Below, piece by piece: positions 43,950-51,650 of a DNA stretch of 64,000 nt. The stretch spans positions 70,382 to 134,381 of the forward strand of contig CAKTEH010000006.1 in assembly GCA_934546935.1 (NCBI GenBank), in the 5' to 3' direction. Origin of the DNA: an uncultured Eubacteriales bacterium. Its GTDB lineage: Bacteria > Bacillota > Clostridia > Oscillospirales > QAMX01. Every line of letters starts with the position of its first letter. Within the stretch, counting starts at the first letter, position 1. Both the position numbers and the translations under genes were made by a program. The notes under the pieces were generated by a model. It was not told the origin of the DNA and made no database searches. It saw nothing but the letters and a program-made list of their open reading frames with translations.

Positions 43950-45289
43950 AACGCTTTTGGAAGGAAACGCTCGGTGCATGCGGGCGCGTATTTCTGGAAT
44001 TTGTCATGGTTTTCCCGGTATTGCTTTTGCTGGCCGATGCGTTGATGGGCAATACGCCCATGCTGTGGGTATTCCTCGGCGAACTGCTTTTCGCAGGTTT
44101 GTTTGGCGCTCTGACCCGCCGTTTTATCCCAGCGGCGGGCGCACAGCTTGCCGTGGGACTCCCGGTATGTTTTGCGCTGATCATCCTCCTTGGCCGCGGC
44201 TTCGGCGGCGTATGGCCCAACGCTTATATCCTCCCAGTCCTTTTGACGCCGTTCGCCTTTTATCGCGGCAAGCAGCATGCCCAAAGCGCATGGGACGCAG
44301 TTTTGCCCAACTATATCCTTTTTGCGCTTCTGGTTATACAGTTCGCTGTTTTGGCGCTTGCGCGCTTAAACGGCGCTATCCAGCCTTATATGACGCTTTT
44401 GTATATCGTCGTCCCCATCGGTTATATCGGCGCCTTCATCGTGCTGAACCGGCTTAACCTTTTAAACCTGATTGATGAAGCGCAGTCGCGTACCAGCGCA
44501 AGTACTCTTGCCGTTGCCGGCGGGATGCGTACACAAAACCGCCTGCTGCTGGCAATCCTGCTTATCATCGGCGTTGCGCTTTCGCTTGGAACCGTGCTGT
44601 ACACAGCGGCCAACTGGATTCTCGACAAAGCCGTGTGGGCGCTGACCAAATTGTTCAAGCTTTTGTTTGAATTTGACGTCAACCTTGGCCAGGGAGGCAG
44701 TGCAGGACAGGAGGAAGGCCTTCCCGAGGCGATCCCCCTTGAATCCGGCGACATGAGCTTCTGGGGACCGTTTTTCACCGTCATCAGTTACATCGGCGTG
44801 GCGGTTGTTTTTGTTGCGCTGATTATCCTGCTGTATAAGTTTGTGCGGCAGCTGATCCGGATGATTTCCGGCGTCCTTGCCAAATTTGCCGACCAGGACA
44901 CAGATGGCGCAGGCGGAGGGGCTCTGTTCGAGGATACACGCGAATCGCTCATCGACCTTTCCCAACTCCCGAAACTGTATGCAAAATCCGCAAAAAATAA
45001 GCTTACAGCGCTTTTCCGCCGTGAACCGGGCTGGGATGACCTGCCTACACCCACAGAAAAACTGAAATACCTCTACCGCAGGGCATTGAAAAAAGCCGGC
45101 TCCACAGGCTATGCACACCGTGCAAGCTATACCCCCCATGAAGCGGTATCCGCGGCGAGTCAGGCTATGCCCTCGCTTGCGCCCGGTGCGCAGGAACTGG
45201 CCGGGCAATATGATGCGATGCGCTACGGCGCAAAAGATCCTGAGCCCGGCGCGCTTGCGTCGCTGCGCCATACGATCGGGGACATATAA
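43946..45289 (+). CDS. Polytopic membrane protein with DUF4129-like C-terminus
   Basis: A 447-residue membrane protein with about eight hydrophobic helices in two groups (residues 10-180 and 190-310) and a soluble C-terminal tail of about 110 residues with the DUF4129 pattern L-K-Y-L-Y-R-R-A-L and H-E-A-V. In most MoxR-DUF58 operons the third gene encodes a TgpA-like protein with a transglutaminase domain between such membrane parts; no transglutaminase triad is visible here, and the loop between the helix groups is short. It may be a degenerate or scaffold version. Confidence 0.78.
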   Translation: MKRFWKETLGACGRVFLEFVMVFPVLLLLADALMGNTPMLWVFLGELLFAGLFGALTRRFIPAAGAQLAVGLPVCFALIILLGRGFGGVWPNAYILPVLLTPFAFYRGKQHAQSAWDAVLPNYILFALLVIQFAVLALARLNGAIQPYMTLLYIVVPIGYIGAFIVLNRLNLLNLIDEAQSRTSASTLAVAGGMRTQNRLLLAILLIIGVALSLGTVLYTAANWILDKAVWALTKLFKLLFEFDVNLGQGGSAGQEEGLPEAIPLESGDMSFWGPFFTVISYIGVAVVFVALIILLYKFVRQLIRMISGVLAKFADQDTDGAGGGALFEDTRESLIDLSQLPKLYAKSAKNKLTALFRREPGWDDLPTPTEKLKYLYRRALKKAGSTGYAHRASYTPHEAVSAASQAMPSLAPGAQELAGQYDAMRYGAKDPEPGALASLRHTIGDI

Positions 45290-45318
45290 AAATAAACGAA
45301 GCCGCGGGAGCATATAGC

Positions 45319-45864
45319 GTGCCCGCAGGAAAAAACATGGCCGAATTGACTTTTTCCCGGGAAAGCGCTTCCCGGATGCTTGCCTACTGGGCGGACGAAG
45401 GCTTTGGCTGGATGATTTCACCGACAGCTGATTTTTTCGCAGAAAATATCCGAACCGGGAATTTTGAGTTCTGGACGGCGCAGATGCAGGGCCGGATCGT
45501 TGGAGAACTTTATCTTGTCCGCCGTCTCTCCGACCGGGATTTTGCTGATGGGGAAGGCCGCTGCTATCTGTGCGCTTTCCGCGTTACACCGTACAGACGC
45601 GGGCAGGGCGTCGGAACCGCGCTTTTATCTTACGTGCTCAACCGCGCCATAGCGCTCGGTTTCCGGGAAGCGGCGATCGGCGTTGAGGAATCTGCAACAC
45701 AAAACCTGCGCCTTTACCGCCGGTTTGGATTTACGCAAACTGTGAAACGGGCGCAATTCGACCCCTGTAATATTCTTCCCGACGGGCGGCCCTGCCCGGA
45801 CCGCTTCCTGCTTCTGTGCAGGCCGCTCGGCGAACCGTCCATTTTTGAAGGTGCCCTGATATGA
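45319..45864 (+). CDS. GNAT family N-acetyltransferase
   Basis: A 181-residue acetyltransferase. Acetyl-CoA-binding motif A is visible as V-T-P-Y-R-R-G-Q-G-V-G-T-A-L-L near residue 92, followed by E-E-S-A-T-Q-N-L-R-L-Y-R-R-F-G-F. The start could be the GTG at 45319 (GGGAG eight bases before) or the ATG at 45337. It overlaps the next gene by 4 nt. Substrate unknown. Confidence 0.88.
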   Translation: MPAGKNMAELTFSRESASRMLAYWADEGFGWMISPTADFFAENIRTGNFEFWTAQMQGRIVGELYLVRRLSDRDFADGEGRCYLCAFRVTPYRRGQGVGTALLSYVLNRAIALGFREAAIGVEESATQNLRLYRRFGFTQTVKRAQFDPCNILPDGRPCPDRFLLLCRPLGEPSIFEGALI

Positions 45865-46715
45865 AAAATTTCTTTATCGCGGTTGGGAAAGCCGCCTGTT
45901 ATGTCATTTTATTCCTCGTGGCGCAGTATGCTGTATCCGCGGCATATATTTATGGTGCGCTGGCCCTGGCGCTGATCCGGGACAGTTCCATCCTGTATGC
46001 CGCTGACCCAACCGCCATCAATACGCTGATTGAGCAGATTACGCTGCGGGCGTTGGCAAATCAAAACCTGATTTACCTGGTTTCCGCTGTGCTCACCGTC
46101 GGTATGCTCACCCTGTTTTTCCGTATGCGGAAAAAACGGCTGCTTCAGGAGGTTTGGGCCATACCGGTCCGCCCGGTTTCTCTTTGGCCGGTAGTATTGG
46201 CCGGAATTTTTTTCCCGCTGCTGATCTGTTATGGAATCTCCTATATCCCCTGGCCGGAAAGCGCGCTAAGCAGCTATGACGAACTGTATAACCTGACCAA
46301 CGACTATTCCCTCCTGGCAGTATTTACGACGGTAATCGCCGCGCCTATCCTGGAGGAGATCGTCTACCGCGGCCTGGTTTTTACCCGGCTGTGCCGTGGT
46401 ATGCCTGCGCTGGCAGCGGCAATCCTGACCTCAACGGTTTTCGGCGCAATGCATGGAACACTGGTGTGGGCGGCTTATGCCTTCGTCGGAAGCATGGCAA
46501 TGCTGTTTATTTATACAAAATACCGTTCGCTGTATGCCTCGATCCTTTTCCATATGCTCTTCAACCTTGTCGGAGGCTTCCTGGTGTCTTATATCCCGAA
46601 TCTCGGCACGGGCTTTGACCTTTTGATGATCGCCGTATCCTTTACTGCCGTCGCCGTGTTGGCCGCAGTAATCTGGCGCATGCCGCGGCGGCAGATTGAC
46701 AAACCGCAAACTTAA
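45861..46715 (+). CDS. CPBP family intramembrane metalloprotease
   Basis: A 284-residue membrane protein with seven or eight helices and the CPBP (Abi/CAAX) motifs: E-E-I-V-Y-R-G near residue 160, F-G-A-M-H-G near 195 and F-H-M-L-F-N near 233, giving the Glu and His residues of the metal site. Members cleave prenylated or other membrane proteins, or act in bacteriocin immunity; the role here is open. It is co-transcribed with the GNAT gene and followed by a strong terminator. Confidence 0.92.
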   Translation: MKNFFIAVGKAACYVILFLVAQYAVSAAYIYGALALALIRDSSILYAADPTAINTLIEQITLRALANQNLIYLVSAVLTVGMLTLFFRMRKKRLLQEVWAIPVRPVSLWPVVLAGIFFPLLICYGISYIPWPESALSSYDELYNLTNDYSLLAVFTTVIAAPILEEIVYRGLVFTRLCRGMPALAAAILTSTVFGAMHGTLVWAAYAFVGSMAMLFIYTKYRSLYASILFHMLFNLVGGFLVSYIPNLGTGFDLLMIAVSFTAVAVLAAVIWRMPRRQIDKPQT

Positions 46716-46722
46716 TCCCATG

Positions 46723-46767
46723 CCGCGCGCCGCAGGCGTTTTTCCTGCGGCGCGCGGTTTATTTTTT
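46723..46767 (+). terminator. Terminator behind the CPBP protease gene
   Basis: A 14-bp all-GC perfect stem (46723-46736 with 46744-46757) followed by TTTATTTTTTT. Confidence 0.92.
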
Positions 46768-46880
46768 TAATGAATCCTCTTTTTTTCCGGTCTCTTCCCT
46801 GAAACCGACTAGTGAATAAGCGTTGGGCACATATCTATTTAACCTGCATAAAATTTGACACAATATTCAAATAAATTTGT

Positions 46881-46909
46881 TTGACAACGCCAGACGTGCC
46901 CTGTATACT
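46881..46909 (+). promoter_or_regulatory. Strong promoter of the beta-helix gene
   Basis: TTGACA at 46881-46886 and TATACT at 46904-46909 are 17 nt apart, with AT-rich upstream DNA that could serve as an UP element. Confidence 0.85.
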
Positions 46910-46966
46910 AAAAGACAGAATAGCCCTTCAAACCCTGTAAAGAAAAAGAAAGGATGAAGAAGACGT

Positions 46967-48937
46967 ATGGCAGCACTGAGAGAAGAAAGCGCCCGCCTGC
47001 CCAGCGGGCAATATTTTGAAACCTGGGAAACCGAGCAGGTCTACGACCGCGTCCTGCATGTCGCCGCAGAAAACCCCGCCGCAAGCGACGCAAATGACGG
47101 TTCGGAGGCCGCACCGTTTAAGACCATCGGCGCCGCAGCAGCAATCGCTACGCCTGGCACCCGTGTACTCATCCACGGCGGCGTATACCGCGAAACCGTC
47201 AAGCCCGCCCGCGGCGGCGAAAGCCCGGAACGCATGATCTCGTATGAGGCCGCAGGCGACGGCGATGCGGTCATCAAAGCGTCTATTGTAGCCGAAGGCT
47301 TCACCCGCAGTACTGACTGGCTGCTGTACCGCGGCTTCGGCAACATGAACGTCCCGCCGGAGGAAGAACAGCCGAAAATCTGGCAGTATAAGCTCAATCC
47401 CGACGATTTCCGCGGCTATAATCCCTTCTGCGCCGTGAATATCCTTCACGACCGCCTGTTTATCGAATATGCCAAGACGGATATGACCACCTATTTAAAC
47501 CGCCGCGGCATGATATTCGTCGACGACAAACCGCTGCAGCAGGTTGCGCTGTATAACCAGATGGCAAACCTTCCGGGTTCTTACTGGGTAGAGGCAAACG
47601 GCCAGACCGTGCATTTCCGCATGCCGGAAGATGACGACCCGGCATGCCATGTGATCGAACTGACCTGCCGCGAGCAGTGCTTTGCGCCGGACGTCCCCTA
47701 TCTGCAGTATATCAAAGTCAAAGGCCTGACCTGCGCCCACGCTGCCACCGGCGCTCCGGTTCCGCAGCGCGGCTCGATCTCCTGCTTCCGCGGAAGCCAT
47801 TGGATCATTGAGGACTGCACCATCGACTGGTCCAACGGCGTTGGCATCGACATTGGCTGCGAATGTTGGCACCGCAAGGATGAATTTACGCATTCCTTCG
47901 GCCATACCATTATCCGCCGCAATAAAATTTTCGATGTCGGCGTATGCGGCATCGCCGGGATGAGCGCCTGCTACCTGCTGGTTGAAGACAACCTGATCCA
48001 GGGCACCGGCTGGCAGAAGATGGAGCTTTCCTGGGAAGCCGGCGGCATCAAGGTGCACAACTGCGTCGATTCCGTCTACCGCCGTAATATCTTCACCAAG
48101 ACCATCCGCTGCGACGCACTGTGGATGGACTGCGGCAACGAAAACAACCGTATCACTCAAAACCTCTTCCTCGATGGCCTGCACGCCCGCGAAGCCATCT
48201 TTATGGAATGCTCCCGCGGCGGCGAAAACCTGTTTGACAACAACATCATCTGGAATGTCGAAGGCCGCTTCAACGAAGCCGACGTCAAAGTCACAGCCGG
48301 TTCCGCGTCCTGGTACGCCATGGGCGAAGACGGTTCCGTTGTCAACGGTTACGGTATCTACGGCGAGGGTACCGATTACCTTCGTATGTCCGGTAACCTG
48401 ATCGGCAAGTGCCGCAGCGCCGGGTATTTCCAGAAAACCGTTGCTTTCCGTCTTTCCGGCCGTGGCGGTACCGCCCGCGACGCAAAGTTCTTCGGCAATA
48501 TTTTCTATGCCTGCGGTGAAGCGGCAATCAAGATGCCGACGGATAAAAACCAGTCTGAGGGCAATGTATTTATGAAAATGCCTTCCGGTTTCCTCCGCAT
48601 CCTCTACCCGGCGCCGACAGAGTGCCTCGACCTGAAGACCTGGCGCGAATTCCACGGCTTCGACCTCACCGGCGCGGAAGCGGATTTCGACATCGATATT
48701 GACACCGACGCTTATACTATGACAATCCGTAAAGCGAACCCGTCCAAAGCGCCGGTATCGCGCCGCCGTCTGACCGGCGTCCAGCTGCATGATCCGGCCG
48801 AGCTTCCGAAGATCAAGACCGATGAAAAGGTGAAAATTGATTTCTTCGGCAACGCAGCCGACAGCGAGCGCATTGCCGGGCCGTTTGCCGCGCTGTATGA
48901 TGGCATGACCGTCAGCATTGACCCGCGAAAACTGTAA
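46967..48937 (+). CDS. Right-handed beta-helix protein resembling GH120 beta-xylosidase
   Basis: A 656-residue protein without signal peptide. It opens with a DUF1565-like start (H-V-A-x-x-N-P-A-A-S-D near residue 31; G-G-V-Y-R-E-T-V-K-P at 71-80), followed by repeated beta-helix turns with N-N/R-N-x-I-F patterns. From memory it follows the layout of the GH120 xylosidase XylC of Thermoanaerobacterium, including V-K-G-x-x-x-A-H-A-A-T near 251-261 and G-G-I-K-V-H near 359. D388 (W-M-D) and E414 (F-M-E) fall where GH120 has its nucleophile and acid/base. Codon choice is narrow and the promoter strong, suggesting high expression. The likely ribosome site AAAGGA is 12 nt from the ATG, a little far. 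It stands alone between terminators. Alternative: another beta-helix hydrolase or lyase. Confidence 0.7.
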   Translation: MAALREESARLPSGQYFETWETEQVYDRVLHVAAENPAASDANDGSEAAPFKTIGAAAAIATPGTRVLIHGGVYRETVKPARGGESPERMISYEAAGDGDAVIKASIVAEGFTRSTDWLLYRGFGNMNVPPEEEQPKIWQYKLNPDDFRGYNPFCAVNILHDRLFIEYAKTDMTTYLNRRGMIFVDDKPLQQVALYNQMANLPGSYWVEANGQTVHFRMPEDDDPACHVIELTCREQCFAPDVPYLQYIKVKGLTCAHAATGAPVPQRGSISCFRGSHWIIEDCTIDWSNGVGIDIGCECWHRKDEFTHSFGHTIIRRNKIFDVGVCGIAGMSACYLLVEDNLIQGTGWQKMELSWEAGGIKVHNCVDSVYRRNIFTKTIRCDALWMDCGNENNRITQNLFLDGLHAREAIFMECSRGGENLFDNNIIWNVEGRFNEADVKVTAGSASWYAMGEDGSVVNGYGIYGEGTDYLRMSGNLIGKCRSAGYFQKTVAFRLSGRGGTARDAKFFGNIFYACGEAAIKMPTDKNQSEGNVFMKMPSGFLRILYPAPTECLDLKTWREFHGFDLTGAEADFDIDIDTDAYTMTIRKANPSKAPVSRRRLTGVQLHDPAELPKIKTDEKVKIDFFGNAADSERIAGPFAALYDGMTVSIDPRKL

Positions 48938-48977
48938 ATTTAAATTTCCAGAAACAGAAATACCATATCCAGACAAA

Positions 48978-49010
48978 AAACCGCATGCACCAAAACTGTG
49001 CATGCGGTTT
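48978..49010. terminator. Bidirectional terminator
   Basis: A 13-bp perfect stem (48978-48990 with 48998-49010) with an A-run before it and CCCTTTT after it. It can end both the beta-helix transcript and the GNAT transcript coming from the right. Confidence 0.85.
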
Positions 49011-49054
49011 CCCTTTTATTCTGAAAAATCATGAAAGTCCTGGGGAAGAAGCAT

Positions 49055-49516
49055 TTAATCCGCCTGGCTCTGCAAACGTCCAAGCTGGCCGCGCCAGGAG
49101 TCGCCCCGCACACCTGTACGCCGGAAGCCCAAAAGCGCATATACATGCTGCGCCCGCGTATTCTCAACATTGGTATCGAGTATGATCCTTTCCATCCCCA
49201 TGGAAAACAGGGCTTTTATCAGCATTGACAACGCAATGCGCCCATAGCCGTGCTCCTGCTTTTGCGCATCGCAGATTTTTATCCCGATTTCCGCCGTTCT
49301 CCCTTCAATCGTGCAGCTCATTTCCCCGATGGGGGCAGCATCCAGTGCAAGGATCAGACGGCGGCGGATCTGGTCGCTGTCTGCGGCAAGCTGCGCGGCA
49401 ATTTCTTCCACCGTTGTGCCAAGACCATTGGGAAAACCGGCATGGGCCATCACCGCGCCATCATTCCACCAGACACACAAAGTTTGCGCATCAGCGGCGG
49501 AGGCATTGCGGATCAC
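49055..49516 (-). CDS. GNAT family N-acetyltransferase
   Basis: A 153-residue acetyltransferase of the RimJ/RimL-like type: M-I-R-N-A-S-A-A-D at the start, E-I-G-I-K-I near residue 75, the CoA loop Q-K-Q-E-H-G-Y-G-R-I-A near 84, and N-V-E-N-T-R-A-Q-H-V-Y near 116. The CoA loop differs from the textbook Q/R-x-x-G-x-G/A only slightly. Substrate unknown. Its start lies 131 nt behind the previous minus-strand gene, whose terminator falls between, so it may have its own promoter; none is clear. Confidence 0.87.
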   Translation of the reverse strand: MIRNASAADAQTLCVWWNDGAVMAHAGFPNGLGTTVEEIAAQLAADSDQIRRRLILALDAAPIGEMSCTIEGRTAEIGIKICDAQKQEHGYGRIALSMLIKALFSMGMERIILDTNVENTRAQHVYALLGFRRTGVRGDSWRGQLGRLQSQAD

Positions 49517-49635
49517 GAGCGGTGTTTTTGTAAAAACATTCCCTTCACCTCTCCATGCAGTATAGAAGCCGTATTTCTTGCGGCATCCGCTTTTTCACAT
49601 CTCTGAAGCTTCCGGCTGGATCTTCCCAATTTTCG

Positions 49636-49657
49636 AAAAAAGACGGCTTACAAGCCG
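49636..49657 (-). terminator. Short terminator overlapping a stop codon
   Basis: On the minus strand CGGCT-TGTA-AGCCG is followed by a run of T residues; the TAA stop of the gene ending at 49648 lies inside the hairpin. Confidence 0.5.
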
Positions 49658-50145
49658 CACCCAACAAAGCGAAACAACGAAAGCGCGACGGATGCAGCCC
49701 GCTCCACGGGGCCGAGTTCCGCTTGGATACAGATTTCCTCCTCGTCTGAAGCCGAGATCCGTGCGGCAGCGGCTTCGGCAGAAAGCTCCGCATTATAAAA
49801 ATCCTCTCTATAGCAACGCGCGCCGTAGATCTCAACGGAAAACGCAGCTGCCAGCGCCGGAATATCCAATGCCAGCGCCCGGCTGCGGGAAAGATGCAGC
49901 TCACACCATGCATCCCCATCCAAACGCAGGCCAAGGTCTGCGCAGATGCCGGCAGCTTTCAGTTCAAGCTCCGGCGTCGGGAAATATTCGGTTTGCCAAG
50001 CGCCGCAGCGACGAATCTCATGCAGATTATAGTAACGCAGCTGTGCACAAATCCCGGCTTCGCGCAGCACGGCGGCAAGACTGCACGCAGCTTCGTGCAG
50101 CGGACGGTAAACGCCATTGAGCGTCTGCCAGACATCCATATGCAT
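49648..50145 (-). CDS. Hypothetical protein, no recognised family
   Basis: A 165-residue soluble protein, Ala-rich and acidic, with no signal peptide or membrane helix. It has Y-N-L-H-E-I-R-R-C near residue 39, Y-F-P-T-P-E-L-E-L, and C-E-L-H-L-S-R near 82; these do not match a motif I know. The frame is supported by a promoter with 17-nt spacing (50188-50216), a ribosome site AAGGAGGG a few bases before the start, and a terminator at the end. A second long frame on the same strand (to 49545) is taken as a shadow. Confidence 0.65.
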   Translation of the reverse strand: MHMDVWQTLNGVYRPLHEAACSLAAVLREAGICAQLRYYNLHEIRRCGAWQTEYFPTPELELKAAGICADLGLRLDGDAWCELHLSRSRALALDIPALAAAFSVEIYGARCYREDFYNAELSAEAAAARISASDEEEICIQAELGPVERAASVALSLFRFVGCGL

Positions 50146-50187
50146 ACCCCTCCTTCGAGTTCGCCACAGTGAAAAGATTTTGAAGAT

Positions 50188-50216
50188 ATTGTATCAAACT
50201 CCCGAGGGATTTTCAA
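50188..50216 (-). promoter_or_regulatory. Promoter of the hypothetical gene at 49648-50145
   Basis: On the minus strand TTGAAA (50216-50211) and TACAAT (50193-50188) are 17 nt apart. Confidence 0.75.
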
Positions 50217-50286
50217 CATTTCAACCACAACAGCGCGTCCTAAAAAACATACAGCATAAGGACATGAAGAAGATCCGCGCTTTTTC

Positions 50287-50958
50287 CTATATCTTCCGTG
50301 CCAATTCAGCAATCTTCTCTGCATCCTTGCAGCCCGGCCGCCGCTCCACCCCTGTCATGACGTCGATGCCGTCAGGCTGGACGCATGAAAGCAGCGCGCC
50401 TACATTCTCCGGCGTAATCCCACCGGCCAACAGCACCGGCGTGCGCGCCGCCGCACGTACGGCTTCATACAACGCTATATCCGCACGAAGGCCACTGTGC
50501 GCAGCATTCTCGGGCGCGCGTGCATCGCAAAGGATATACGCAGCGCCGCTCGTATCAAGCAGTTTGGCACAAGCGCCGATATCCGCCGTGCCAAACTGCG
50601 CGCGCCGCTGTGCCGCATCCTGCGGAAGGGTTTTGATCACCTGCACGCCCATCGGCCCCAGCGCATCCGCCAGCGCACGTGTCAGCGCAAGATCCTCGCG
50701 GTAATGCAGCTGGATATAATCCGGGCGCAGGCTTTTGGCAAGCGCATAAAGCTTTTCAAAACCGCCGCCTGTGACAATGCAGCGCTTCATCGGCCCGCTT
50801 ACGCTTTCCAGCAGCGCGCCTGCCTGCTCCCGGCTAAGATTCCAGGGCACATCGACCGGATATTCGCAGACAAAACCGGCGATATCCACCCCGGCCGCTG
50901 CACATACGCGCACGTCGGCCGCACGCATAATGCCGCAGATTTTCAATACAGGTCTCAT
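50287..50958 (-). CDS. trpF: Phosphoribosylanthranilate isomerase
   Basis: Third step of tryptophan synthesis after anthranilate. The 223-residue TIM barrel starts at 50958, overlapping the trpC stop by 4 nt, and opens with L-K-I-C-G-I (catalytic Cys about residue 7). C-D-A-R near 130 supplies the acid, and L-L-A-G-G-I-T-P-E-N-V near 172 is conserved. Two motifs are off-pattern: the usual G-G-T/S-G phosphate loop after the Asp reads A-H-S-G, and the usual S-S-G-V-E reads M-T-G-V-E. Last gene of the trp operon; no terminator is seen behind it. Confidence 0.88.
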   Translation of the reverse strand: MRPVLKICGIMRAADVRVCAAAGVDIAGFVCEYPVDVPWNLSREQAGALLESVSGPMKRCIVTGGGFEKLYALAKSLRPDYIQLHYREDLALTRALADALGPMGVQVIKTLPQDAAQRRAQFGTADIGACAKLLDTSGAAYILCDARAPENAAHSGLRADIALYEAVRAAARTPVLLAGGITPENVGALLSCVQPDGIDVMTGVERRPGCKDAEKIAELARKI

Positions 50959-51650
50959 TTTTCCATACCGCCAAAGGCACAATAGGCCGTAAACAGATCC
51001 GGCGCACGCCATAACGCCGTCCCAACCAGCGCCGCATCCGCGCCTGCCTCCAGCGCGCGCCGGACGTCGGCAGGGCTTTCCATACCGCTTTCACTGATCA
51101 GCAGCGCGCCCGCAGGTTTCTCCGCGGCAAGCGCCGCCGTGTGTGCAACCGTACCCGCATCACGCTCCAAATCCAGAATATCACGGTTGTTAATCCCGAC
51201 CAGCCGTGCGTCCAAGCTGCGGCATATGGCCAATTCCTTTTCACTGTGCGCTTCCACCAGCGGCTCAAGCCCAAGGACAAGCGCATCCTCGTACAAAGCC
51301 GCCAGCGTTTTTTCATCCAGGCAAGCACAGATGAGCAGCACTGCCTGTGCTCCGCAGGCACAGGTCTGTTCCAAATCGGCGCGGCAGGTGATAAAATCTT
51401 TGCGCAGCACAGGGATTTCCACCGCTTTGCAAATGCTGGAAAGCAGCGCCAGGCTTCCGCCAAAACGCGCCTGCTCTGTTACCACCGAAACGGCCGGGGC
51501 GCCGAGTGCCGCCAAGCGCTGTGCGCAAAAAACCGGGTCCCGCCCAGAGAACAGCTCGCCATGCTTTGGGGAAACGCGCTTAAAATCCGGGATAAGCGGA
51601 AGGAAACCCGCGGCTTTCCGTTCCCGCAGACTCTGTGAAAACCGCTTCAT
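50955..51650 (-). CDS. trpC: Indole-3-glycerol phosphate synthase, short variant
   Basis: Ring-closing step of tryptophan synthesis. At 231 residues it is 20-30 shorter than typical TrpC; the missing part is the N-terminal helix before R-S-F-K-E-A-like sequence. The barrel start reads I-P-D-F-K-R-V-S-P-K-H-G, so the usual catalytic Glu of A-E-x-K is an Asp (D22), while K24 is kept. V-L-R-K-D-F-I (about 80), L-V-E near 132, G-I-N-N-R-D (about 150) and S-E-S-G (about 186) are present. The ATG overlaps the trpD stop, fixing the start. Confidence 0.88.
   Translation of the reverse strand: MKRFSQSLRERKAAGFLPLIPDFKRVSPKHGELFSGRDPVFCAQRLAALGAPAVSVVTEQARFGGSLALLSSICKAVEIPVLRKDFITCRADLEQTCACGAQAVLLICACLDEKTLAALYEDALVLGLEPLVEAHSEKELAICRSLDARLVGINNRDILDLERDAGTVAHTAALAAEKPAGALLISESGMESPADVRRALEAGADAALVGTALWRAPDLFTAYCAFGGMEK

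Noticed and set aside
49545..49934. 129-codon minus-strand frame overlapping the gene at 49648-50145
   Set aside because: Only one of the two overlapping frames fits the promoter, ribosome site and terminator; this one is basic, low in complexity and starts inside the other.
50146..50286. Terminator behind trpF
   Set aside because: A split pairing (AGCGC...GTCCT with AGGACGCGCT) exists but no T-tract follows on the minus strand.
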